DNA of 64,000 nt from SCGC-AG-212-J23 sp035689325 (GTDB lineage: Bacteria > Pseudomonadota > Gammaproteobacteria > Burkholderiales > SG8-39). The position numbers and the translations under genes are program-made. Location of the stretch: NCBI GenBank assembly GCA_035689325.1, contig DASSLQ010000194.1, positions 1 to 64,000 on the forward strand, read 5' to 3'. This document shows, piece by piece, positions 42,675 through 51,297 of the stretch (positions are counted from its first letter, which is position 1; every line of letters starts with the position of its first letter). Under the pieces are notes generated by a model. It was not told where the DNA came from. It worked only from the letters and a program-made list of their open reading frames with translations, and ran no database searches.

Positions 42675-42805
42675 TAGCTCGTTCGGGTTTTTCGTTGCCG
42701 CGTGTCGCATCGACTTGACACAGTGTCTCGAAGATTCGACGTCACGTTCTGAAGACAGCCGACTGGCAAGTCGCGCCCGGCTCCCTAAACTGCGCGACGC
42801 TTGCG
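42675..42805. promoter_or_regulatory. Intergenic region with TTGACA and an 11-bp palindrome
   Basis: This 131-bp gap contains a consensus-like TTGACA at 42715-42720 overlapping the palindrome GACAC-A-GTGTC at 42717-42727. A -10 at normal spacing is not evident, so the promoter assignment is weak. The T-run at 42687-42692 after a GC-rich segment lacks a clear stem and is not called a terminator. Confidence 0.3.
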
Positions 42806-43387
42806 ATGAACGAAGGCGGCCACTTTTCTCTTTCTGTCCGGGCGGATGAGCGCGATGCGCTCATCACCGTCGTGGACGACGGCTCCGGAATCTCCGGCGC
42901 GCTGCTGCAGCGGGCTCTGGAGCTCGCGCTGAACCGCCGTCCGGGGGAACGCGCCTACACCGTGCGCATTCCGCTCGATGCCATCCCTCGGCCGGCGAGC
43001 GCGCCGCCGCTGACCTATGGCTCTTCGCCGCGCCGGCGCATCCTGGTGGTCGACGACAACATCGACGCCGGCCAGAGCCTCGCCATGCTGCTGCGGGAGC
43101 TCGGGCACGACGTCCAGGTCGCGCACGACGGCAACGCCGCGCTCGAGGCGGTGCGCATCAACCGCCCGCAGCTCGTGCTGCTCGACCTGAGCATGCCGGG
43201 CGTCGACGGCTATCGCGTGGTCATGCGCCTGAAGAGCGACCCGCAGCTTACGCGCGTGCGTTTCGTGGCCGTCACCGGCTCGCAGGGCGACGAGGCGCGC
43301 TGCCGGTGCCGCGAAGCCGGCTTCGACGAGTACCTGGTGAAGCCGGTCGCATTTGCGACGTTGCGCGAACTGCTCGCGCGGCTCTAG
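42806..43387 (+). CDS. Receiver-domain protein with vestigial HATPase fragment (worn-down hybrid kinase)
   Basis: This 193-residue protein has a C-terminal CheY-like receiver (about residues 75-193; VVDDNIDAGQS, phosphoacceptor in LLDLSMPGVDG, Lys in LVKPV). The first 60 residues look like the tail of a histidine kinase ATPase domain: EGGHFSLSV, then DDGSGISGALLQ, then directly YTVRIPLDAI, with the N-box and the Gly-rich G2 box missing. The typical order in hybrid kinases is ATPase then receiver, so this appears to be a remnant produced by internal deletion. The open frame extends upstream without recognisable homology. The receiver itself seems intact and may still work as a single-domain regulator. 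Confidence 0.72.
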   Translation: MNEGGHFSLSVRADERDALITVVDDGSGISGALLQRALELALNRRPGERAYTVRIPLDAIPRPASAPPLTYGSSPRRRILVVDDNIDAGQSLAMLLRELGHDVQVAHDGNAALEAVRINRPQLVLLDLSMPGVDGYRVVMRLKSDPQLTRVRFVAVTGSQGDEARCRCREAGFDEYLVKPVAFATLRELLARL

Positions 43388-45010
43388 CTACATGTTGGGG
43401 TAGTTCGGCCCGCCGCCGCCCTCGGGCGCGACCCAGACGATGTTCTGCCGCGGGTCCTTGATGTCGCAGGTCTTGCAGTGCACGCAGTTCTGCGCGTTGA
43501 TCTGCAGGCGCGGCTTGGTCTCGACGTCCACGAACTCGTACACGCCTGCCGGGCAGTAGCGTCCCTCGGGACCCGCGTACTCCTCCCAATTGCGCAGCGC
43601 GAGTGCGGGGTCCTTCAGCCGCAGATGCACCGGCTGGTCCTCGTTGTGGTTGGTGTTGGAGATGAACACCGACGAGAGCCGATCGAACGTCAGCGTGCCG
43701 TCCGGCTTCGGGTAGGCGATCGGCTTCGCCTCGCCCTTGCGCTTCAGCGTCTCGTTGTCGGCATGCGCGTGATGCAGCGTCCAGGGCGCCTTGCCGCGGA
43801 ACAGGACCTGGTCGATGCCAACCATCACGGTGCCGGTATAGAGCCCCTTCGACATCCAAGGCTTGAAGTTGCGCGCCCGGTACAGCTCTTCGTACAGCCA
43901 GCTCTTTTCGAACGCCTGCGGATACGCGCCCAGTTCATCGTTCGCGCGCCCGGCCTTGAGTGCCTCGCACGCCGCCTCCGCGGCGAGCATGCCGGACTTG
44001 ATCGCGCAATGGGTGCCCTTGATGCGCGAGGCGTTGAGAAAGCCGGCATCGTCGCCGATCAGCGCGCCGCCGGGGAATACGAGCTTGGGGAGCGACTGCA
44101 GTCCACCCGCCGTGATGGCGCGCGCTCCGTAGCAGATTCTCTTTCCCTGCTCAAAGAAGCGGCGGATGGCCGGATGCGTCTTGAAGCGCTGGAACTCCTC
44201 GTAGGGCGAGAGATAGGGGTTCTCGTATCCAAGGCCGACGACAAAGCCGACCGCCACCTGGCGGTTCTCCATGTGATACATGAACGAGCCGCCATACGTC
44301 CCCGCATCGAGCGGCCAGCCCGCGGTGTGCATCACGAGCCCCGGCTCGTGCCGCTCGGCCTGCACTTCCCAGAGCTCCTTCAGCCCGATGCCATAGACCT
44401 GCGGATCGGCGCCGTCGCGCAGCCGGTAGCGCTCTTCGAGCTGCTTGCCGAGCTGCCCTCGGCAGCCTTCGGCGAACAACGTGTACTTGCCGTGGAGCTC
44501 CATGCCCGGCTGATAGGCGTCGGTCTTCTCGCCCTGCCGCGAGATGCCGAGATCGCCGGTGGCGACGCCTTTCACCGCTTGCCCTTCATACAACACCTCG
44601 GCGGCGGCGAAGCCGGGGAAGATCTCGACGCCCGCGCTTTCCGCTTCTTTCGCGAGCCAACGGCATACGTTGCCCAGGCTCACGACGTAGTTGCCATGGT
44701 TCTGGAAGCATGCCGGCAGCAGGAATGCCGGCGTTTCCAGCGCGCCTTTCTCGCGCAGGAAGAGGAAGCGATCGCGCGTCACCGGCGTATTGAGCGGCGC
44801 GCCCTTCGATTTCCAATCGGGGATGAGCTCGTCGAGCGCGCGCGGGTCCACCACCGCGCCCGAGAGAATGTGCGCGCCGACCTCGGAGCCCTTCTCCAGC
44901 ACGCAGACCGAAACGTCGGAGGAGAGCTGCTTCGCGCGGATCGCGGCCGCGAGCCCCGCGGGACCGGCGCCGACGATCACGATGTCGTACTGCATCGATT
45001 CGCGCGGCAT
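43388..45010 (-). CDS. Electron transfer flavoprotein-ubiquinone oxidoreductase
   Basis: This 540-residue membrane-associated enzyme passes electrons from reduced ETF to the quinone pool. The FAD motif is DIVIVGAGPAGLAAAI near the N-terminus. The C-terminal [4Fe-4S] domain has a Cys in RYCPAGVYEF and the motif NCVHCKTCDIKDP, then the usual ending. Length (about 540-550) is normal. ATG at 45010 is chosen over one at 44995 because a minus-strand TATAAT (45022-45017) places transcription start right at 45010. It completes the acyl-CoA dehydrogenase-EtfBA-ETF-QO chain encoded in this window. It is divergent from a thioesterase. Confidence 0.95.
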   Translation of the reverse strand: MPRESMQYDIVIVGAGPAGLAAAIRAKQLSSDVSVCVLEKGSEVGAHILSGAVVDPRALDELIPDWKSKGAPLNTPVTRDRFLFLREKGALETPAFLLPACFQNHGNYVVSLGNVCRWLAKEAESAGVEIFPGFAAAEVLYEGQAVKGVATGDLGISRQGEKTDAYQPGMELHGKYTLFAEGCRGQLGKQLEERYRLRDGADPQVYGIGLKELWEVQAERHEPGLVMHTAGWPLDAGTYGGSFMYHMENRQVAVGFVVGLGYENPYLSPYEEFQRFKTHPAIRRFFEQGKRICYGARAITAGGLQSLPKLVFPGGALIGDDAGFLNASRIKGTHCAIKSGMLAAEAACEALKAGRANDELGAYPQAFEKSWLYEELYRARNFKPWMSKGLYTGTVMVGIDQVLFRGKAPWTLHHAHADNETLKRKGEAKPIAYPKPDGTLTFDRLSSVFISNTNHNEDQPVHLRLKDPALALRNWEEYAGPEGRYCPAGVYEFVDVETKPRLQINAQNCVHCKTCDIKDPRQNIVWVAPEGGGGPNYPNM

Positions 45011-45011
45011 G

Positions 45012-45029
45012 CGCCGATTATAATCGGCG
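45012..45029. promoter_or_regulatory. 18-bp perfect palindrome carrying TATAAT on both strands between divergent genes
   Basis: The sequence CGCCGATTATAATCGGCG is perfectly self-complementary and fills most of the 23-bp gap between two divergent ATG codons. TATAAT reads on the plus strand at 45019-45024 and on the minus strand at 45022-45017. Each -10 box would start transcription about at its ATG (45034 plus, 45010 minus), predicting leaderless or near-leaderless messages in both directions. No convincing -35 is seen. It may also serve as an operator. Confidence 0.6.
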
Positions 45030-45033
45030 GCCC

Positions 45034-45431
45034 ATGTCGTCTCGCCGCAAGCTCGTGCACGTCGAGCGCATTCCGATCCGCTGGGGCGACATGGACGCGA
45101 TGGGCCACGTGAACAACACGGTGTACTTCCGCTACATGGAGCAGGCGCGCATCGGCTGGTTCGACGCGCTCGTGCCGGGGGAAGAGGCGTGGAAGTCGAC
45201 CGGCATCGTCATCGCCAACGCCAGCTGCAACTTCAAGCGCGCGATCAATTACCCCGGCACGGTGGAAGTGCAGGTCTACGCCGGAGCGCCGGGCGGCTCG
45301 AGCGTGCCCACATTCTATGAGCTGCTGATCGGCGGCGAGCTGTACGCGGACGGCGCGGCGACCGTGGTGTTCATCGACATGGCGCGCCAGAAGCCGGTGC
45401 GCATCCCGCCAGCCATTCGCGAGCGCCTGCA

Positions 45432-45435
<4 letters not shown>
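45034..45435 (+). CDS. 4-hydroxybenzoyl-CoA thioesterase-family (hotdog) thioesterase
   Basis: This 133-residue single hotdog-fold protein of the YbgC/4HBT family has the active-site segment RWGDMDAMGHVNNTVYFRYM with the catalytic Asp. It hydrolyses an acyl-CoA to the acid and CoA. ASCNFKRAINYPGTVEVQVY is the second strand pair. Its TGA overlaps the acetoacetyl-CoA synthetase start as ATGA, so the two are made together. A role in CoA recycling alongside acetoacetate activation is plausible; the acyl chain is unknown. Confidence 0.92.
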
Positions 45436-47348
<1,913 letters not shown>

Positions 47349-47362
47349 GGAGCTGTTGTCGC

Positions 47363-47390
47363 CCCCGCGAAAGCGGGGCCCAGTTTTTTT
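47363..47390 (+). terminator. Rho-independent terminator after acetoacetyl-CoA synthetase
   Basis: A 6-bp GC stem (CCCCGC/GCGGGG, 47363-47368 and 47373-47378) with a GAAA loop is followed by CCCAG and seven T residues (47384-47390). The form is that of an intrinsic terminator on the plus strand. The sequence also resembles one half of a palindromic intergenic repeat (next entry), so a repeat doubling as terminator is likely. Confidence 0.7.
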
Positions 47391-47401
47391 GAAATTCTGG
47401 A

Positions 47402-47419
47402 TTCCCGCTTACGCGGGAA
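47402..47419. repeat. Short palindromic repeat unit, dRS3/REP-like
   Basis: The palindrome TTCCCGC-TTAC-GCGGGAA (7-bp stem, 4-nt loop) lies 11 bp after the T-run of the preceding hairpin, and the segment CTGGATTCCCGC is shared with well-known intergenic palindromes of betaproteobacteria and Neisseria. Together 47361-47419 looks like a two-stem repeat of the REP/dRS3 style. It sits between convergent genes (aacS and the TctC gene). Only one copy is recognised in this window. Confidence 0.55.
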
Positions 47420-47453
47420 CGACGATGCGCTGCTTTTTGAGAGTTTCACCAAA

Positions 47454-48419
47454 TCATTCGCCCTTGATGCCGGCCTTGGCGATCACCTCGGCCCAGCGTT
47501 TGAGCTCGGCTGTCACGACGCGCGCGAATTCCTGCGGCGTGCTGCCGACCGGGTCGGCGCTTTGCTCGATGAGCTTCTGCTTCACGTCCGGAAGCTGCAC
47601 GACTCGCGCCAGTTCCTTGTACATGCGCGCGACGATCGGCTCCGGCGTCTTCGCCGGCGCAAACACTCCGACCCAGGAATCCACCTCGTAGTCCGGCAGG
47701 CCGAGCTCTTCGGCGACCGTGGGAATCTCCGGCGCAGCGCCGCTGCGCTTCAGCGTGGTGACCGCGAGTGCGCGCAGCCTCCCGGAGCGCGCTGACGGCA
47801 GCGCTGCGGGCGCCGTGATAACGAGAAGCGCGACCTGCCCGGCGACTGCGTCGGCGAGGGCTGGCCCGCCGCCTTTGTAGGGCACGTGGACCAGGTCGAT
47901 GCCGGTCCTGAGCTTGAGCAGCTCAGCGGCGATGTGGCCGGGCGTACCGTTGCCGGGAGAAGCGTACGCATACGCGCCGGGTCGCTCCTTCGCGGCGGCG
48001 ACGAGCTCGCGCAGCGTTCTCGCCGGCACGCTCGGATGCACGGAGATGAGCTGCGGCACGCTGACGAGGAGCGACACCGGGCTGAAGTCGCGCTCAACGT
48101 CGTAGTGCAGCTTGTAGAGCATCGGATTGATGGTGTGCGAGGACAGCGTGAAGAGGAACGTGTAGCCGTCGGGCGTGCTGCGCGCCACCGCTTCGGTGGC
48201 CACCGCGCCCCCGGCGCCACCGCGGTTCTCGATGATGATCGGCTGCCCGAGGCCCTCGGCAAGGCGCGGCTGCACGATGCGCGCGACGATGTCGACGGTG
48301 CCGCCGGGCGGGAAGGAAACGACGAACTTGATGGGCTTCGACGGATACTGCTGCGCGTACACGGCCCAACTGCACGCCTGCAGCAGCACGAACGTCGCGC
48401 ATTTCCAAAGCGCAGCCAT
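47454..48419 (-). CDS. Bug-family (TctC) periplasmic binding protein, stand-alone
   Basis: This 321-residue protein has a signal peptide (MAALWKCATFVLLQACSWAVYA), KPIKFVVSFPPGGTVDIVAR as the ligand loop, IIENRGGAGGAVATEAVARS as the second, VHVPYKGGGPALADAVAGQV and VGVFAPAKTPEPIVARMYKEL. All are standard for Bug proteins. No tctAB partner lies nearby, as is common in Burkholderiales, where many orphan Bugs occur. Its position next to hutF is suggestive but does not prove histidine-related ligands. Confidence 0.93.
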   Translation of the reverse strand: MAALWKCATFVLLQACSWAVYAQQYPSKPIKFVVSFPPGGTVDIVARIVQPRLAEGLGQPIIIENRGGAGGAVATEAVARSTPDGYTFLFTLSSHTINPMLYKLHYDVERDFSPVSLLVSVPQLISVHPSVPARTLRELVAAAKERPGAYAYASPGNGTPGHIAAELLKLRTGIDLVHVPYKGGGPALADAVAGQVALLVITAPAALPSARSGRLRALAVTTLKRSGAAPEIPTVAEELGLPDYEVDSWVGVFAPAKTPEPIVARMYKELARVVQLPDVKQKLIEQSADPVGSTPQEFARVVTAELKRWAEVIAKAGIKGE

Positions 48420-48467
48420 GCCGGTCCCCTTGTCCGGTGAGACGGCGCCACTGTACGCCTTACGGAG

Positions 48468-49790
48468 CTACGCGAGGAGCTGCGCCACCGCGCGCGCGTA
48501 GCGCTCGGCCGCCTTGTCCTGCAGCGCATGCCGACGCTCGCGCACCACCCAGCGGCCAGCCACCATCACATCGCGCACCAGGTCGCTGACACCGGAGAAG
48601 ACCAGCGCGTTGGCAATCGCGTCCCCCGTGCGCGGCGCGAGGTCCGGATGCTCGCCGTCGAGCACCACGAGATCGCCGCGCTTGCCGGGCGCGAGCGCGC
48701 CCATCTCGCGGCCGAGCGCCTGTGCACCGCCCGCCGCCGCTTCGAGCCAGAGCGTCGTGCCTACCGCGGCGGAGGTGGAGCTGATGTTGATGTTGCGCCG
48801 GCGTCCAACGAGGCGCTGGACATACTCGAGCAGGCGCAGTTCTTCCGCCGGGTCGCGCGAGACGTGGCTGTCGCCGCCGATGCCCCAGCGGCCGCTCGCG
48901 CCGCGATAACCGATGAGCGCAAAGATGCCGTCGCCCAGGTTCGCCTCGGTCGTCGGGCAAAGGCCCGCCACGGCGCCGCTCGCCGCGAGGCCGGTCGCCT
49001 CGGCCGCGTGCAGGTGCGTCGCGTGCACCAGGCACCAGCGGCCATCGACCGGGCAATTCTCGAGCAGCCATTCGACCGGGCGTTTGTGCAGCGCGAGCGT
49101 GCATTCCTCGACCTCGCGCGTCTGCTCGGCCGCGTGGATGTGAATCACGCTGCGCTCGTCCACCGCGGCCACCAGCGCCTTCAGCGACTCCGGATCCACC
49201 GCGCGCAGCGAGTGCGGCGCCACGCCGGCGTTGACGTCCGCGCTGCGCGGAACGCGCGCGGCGATGTCGAGCACCGTGCGCACATCGCTCGCGAAGCGCC
49301 GCTGCCGCGGTTCGAGCGGCTTTGCGCCGAAGCCCGACCAGCGGTAGAGCGAGGGCAGGAGAGTGATGGCGATGCCGGTATCGCGCGCCGCGGCGAGGTG
49401 CTGGTCGACCATCTCAGACGGATGGTGCACGTAGTGGAACTCGGCGACCGCGGTGTAGCCATGCTGCAGCATCTCGATATAGAGCTGCGCGGCAATCGCC
49501 TGCGCCTGCTCCGGCGTGAGCCGCTCCATGAACTGGTACATGAGCTCGCGCCAGGACCAGAAGTCGTCGTGCGCCGCGGCGCGCACCTCGGTAAGGCCGG
49601 CCATCGCGCGCTGGAACGCGTGCGAGTGCAGGTTCGCCATCCCCGGCAGCACCGGGCCCGCAAGGCGCTCCGCGCCCTTCGCCGCAGCGCCCGGCTCGAC
49701 AGCGGTGATGGTGCCGTCCTCGACCGTGATGCGCACGTCGCGCGCCCAGCCCGAAGGCAGCAACGCCTCGCGCGCGAAATACGTTTTCAC
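48468..49790 (-). CDS. hutF: Formimidoylglutamate deiminase HutF
   Basis: This 440-residue amidohydrolase converts N-formimidoyl-L-glutamate to N-formyl-L-glutamate and ammonia in the five-step histidine pathway. The metal-binding start PGMANLHSHAFQRAMAGL is diagnostic of HutF; further ligands occur in IHIHAAEQTREVEEC, VHATHLHAAE and GGDSHVSRDP. A GTG start at 49790 (MKTYFARE) is used: a minus-strand TATGAT (49802-49797) lies 6 bp upstream, implying leaderless transcription. It is divergent from hutI across 17 bp. HutG (53800-54597) would use its product. Confidence 0.94.
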   Translation of the reverse strand: MKTYFAREALLPSGWARDVRITVEDGTITAVEPGAAAKGAERLAGPVLPGMANLHSHAFQRAMAGLTEVRAAAHDDFWSWRELMYQFMERLTPEQAQAIAAQLYIEMLQHGYTAVAEFHYVHHPSEMVDQHLAAARDTGIAITLLPSLYRWSGFGAKPLEPRQRRFASDVRTVLDIAARVPRSADVNAGVAPHSLRAVDPESLKALVAAVDERSVIHIHAAEQTREVEECTLALHKRPVEWLLENCPVDGRWCLVHATHLHAAEATGLAASGAVAGLCPTTEANLGDGIFALIGYRGASGRWGIGGDSHVSRDPAEELRLLEYVQRLVGRRRNINISSTSAAVGTTLWLEAAAGGAQALGREMGALAPGKRGDLVVLDGEHPDLAPRTGDAIANALVFSGVSDLVRDVMVAGRWVVRERRHALQDKAAERYARAVAQLLA

Positions 49791-49793
49791 GTC

Positions 49794-49804
49794 GCTATCA
49801 TAGC
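49794..49804. promoter_or_regulatory. Symmetric -10 element between divergent hutF and hutI
   Basis: GCTAT-C-ATAGC is an 11-bp palindrome in the 17-bp gap between hutF and hutI. It gives TATCAT on the plus strand (49796-49801, 6 bp before the hutI ATG) and TATGAT on the minus strand (49802-49797, 6 bp before the hutF GTG). The design repeats that at 45012-45029. No room exists for ribosome-binding sites, so leaderless transcripts are expected. Confidence 0.5.
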
Positions 49805-49807
49805 CAG

Positions 49808-50989
49808 ATGGACGACGCCGTCTGGCTGAACGCGCGGCTCGCCACCATGGCGGGACCGGTGATCCGCGACGGCGCGCTCGCCGTCAGCGCCGGCCGCATC
49901 TCCTGGGTCGGCGAGCGGCGCGAGTGGCAGGGCGACGCGCGTATCGAGCACGACGCCCGCGGCGCGTGGATCCTGCCCGGCTTCGTCGACTGCCATACGC
50001 ACCTGGTTTACGCCGGCAGCCGTGCGCACGAGTTCGAGCTGCGGCTGAAGGGCGCAAGCTACGAGGAGATCGCCAAGGCGGGCGGCGGCATCCTCTCCAC
50101 CGTGCGCGCGACGCGCGCCGCTTCGCAGGATGACTTGCTGTCTCTCGCGCGGCGGCGGCTGCGCTCGTGGATTGCGGAAGGCGCGGCGGTGGTCGAAGTG
50201 AAGTCCGGCTACGGCCTCGATCGCGACACCGAGCTCAGGATGCTGCGCGCCGCGCGCGAGCTCGATGGCGTGACGGTGAAGACCACGTTCCTGGGCGCGC
50301 ACGCCCTGCCCGAGGAATACAACGGGCGCGCGGACGCCTATATCGACTTCGTCTGCGACGACGTGCTGCCGGCCGCGGCCGCGGAGAACCTGGTCGATGC
50401 GGTAGACGCCTTCTGCGAGCGCATCGCCTTCAGCCGCCACCAGACCGCGCGTGTCTTCGAGACGGCGAAGCGGCTCGGCCTGCCGGTGAAGCTGCATGCC
50501 GATCAGCTGTCTGACCTTGGCGGCGCTGCGCTCGCTGCAAAGCATGGCGCACTTTCCGCAGATCACCTGGAGTACACGAGCGAGGCAGGTATCGAGGCGC
50601 TCGCGCGCGCCGGCAGCGTCGCCGTGCTGCTCCCCGGCGCATTCTATTTTCTGCGCGAGACGCGCCTTCCGCCGATCTCGGCCTTGCGCAGCCATCACGT
50701 GCCGATCGCGCTGGCGACGGATCACAATCCGGGCTCGTCGCCGCTTTCCTCGCCGCTCCTCGCGATGAACATGGCATGCACGCTGTTTCGGCTGACGCCC
50801 GAGGAAGCGCTTGCCGGATTCACGGTGCACGCGGCGCGCGCGCTTGGAATGCAGTCATCGCACGGCACGCTGGAAGCCGGCAAGGCGGCCGATCTTGCAC
50901 TCTGGGAGATCGAATCGCCGGCCGAGCTCGCCTACGCGATCGGCGCCAATCCGTGCGTCGGCCGGGTGCGCGCCGGCGCCCTTCAGTGA
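49808..50989 (+). CDS. hutI: Imidazolonepropionase HutI
   Basis: This 393-residue zinc or iron amidohydrolase opens the imidazolone ring to give N-formimidoylglutamate, the third step of histidine breakdown. The metal motif FVDCHTHLVYAGSRAHEFE, KSGYGLDRDTELRMLRAAR and TFLGAHALPEEYNGRADAYI are family signatures; VKLHADQLSDLGGAALAAKH and ALATDHNPGSSP hold further ligands. Length is normal. Its 3' end overlaps the cytochrome c gene tail-to-tail by 7 bp. Confidence 0.96.
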   Translation: MDDAVWLNARLATMAGPVIRDGALAVSAGRISWVGERREWQGDARIEHDARGAWILPGFVDCHTHLVYAGSRAHEFELRLKGASYEEIAKAGGGILSTVRATRAASQDDLLSLARRRLRSWIAEGAAVVEVKSGYGLDRDTELRMLRAARELDGVTVKTTFLGAHALPEEYNGRADAYIDFVCDDVLPAAAAENLVDAVDAFCERIAFSRHQTARVFETAKRLGLPVKLHADQLSDLGGAALAAKHGALSADHLEYTSEAGIEALARAGSVAVLLPGAFYFLRETRLPPISALRSHHVPIALATDHNPGSSPLSSPLLAMNMACTLFRLTPEEALAGFTVHAARALGMQSSHGTLEAGKAADLALWEIESPAELAYAIGANPCVGRVRAGALQ

Positions 50990-51297
50990 CCGTGCACGCT
51001 CTCGTCCGACACGACGTAGGCCCAGAGCGCCTCGATGTCCTCGGGCTTGAGGATGCTGCCCCACGCCGGCATCTGGTTCTTGCCGCGCGCGACCGAGCTC
51101 ACGAAGCGCTCGCGCTCGCTGTGCGGGAACTTGCGCAGGTCGAAAGCGCCCTGCGGATCCTGCATGCGCGCGCCGTGGCACGGCGAGCAGTTGCGCTCGT
51201 AGACATCGGCGCCGCGCTGGATCGCCTGCGGCGCCGGTGCCTGCGCCAGAGCAGTACTGCTCGCCAGCATTACTCCGGCAACAGCGCGAAGGTCCAT
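50983..51297 (-). CDS. Class I c-type cytochrome, probable electron acceptor of the PQQ dehydrogenase
   Basis: This 104-residue exported monohaem cytochrome has a signal peptide (MDLRAVAGVMLASSTALAQA). The haem motif CSPCH lies near residue 38 and the distal Met ligand in QMPAWG near residue 78. It overlaps the upstream PQQ alcohol dehydrogenase gene by 28 bp, so the two are cotranslated. In quinoprotein alcohol dehydrogenases such a cytochrome takes electrons from PQQ and passes them to the respiratory chain. No fused cytochrome domain is present on the dehydrogenase. Confidence 0.9.
   Translation of the reverse strand: MDLRAVAGVMLASSTALAQAPAPQAIQRGADVYERNCSPCHGARMQDPQGAFDLRKFPHSERERFVSSVARGKNQMPAWGSILKPEDIEALWAYVVSDESVHGH

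Noticed and set aside
42687..42692. T-run after the GGDEF-EAL gene as an intrinsic terminator.
   Set aside because: No stable stem precedes it; only loosely GC-rich sequence is present.
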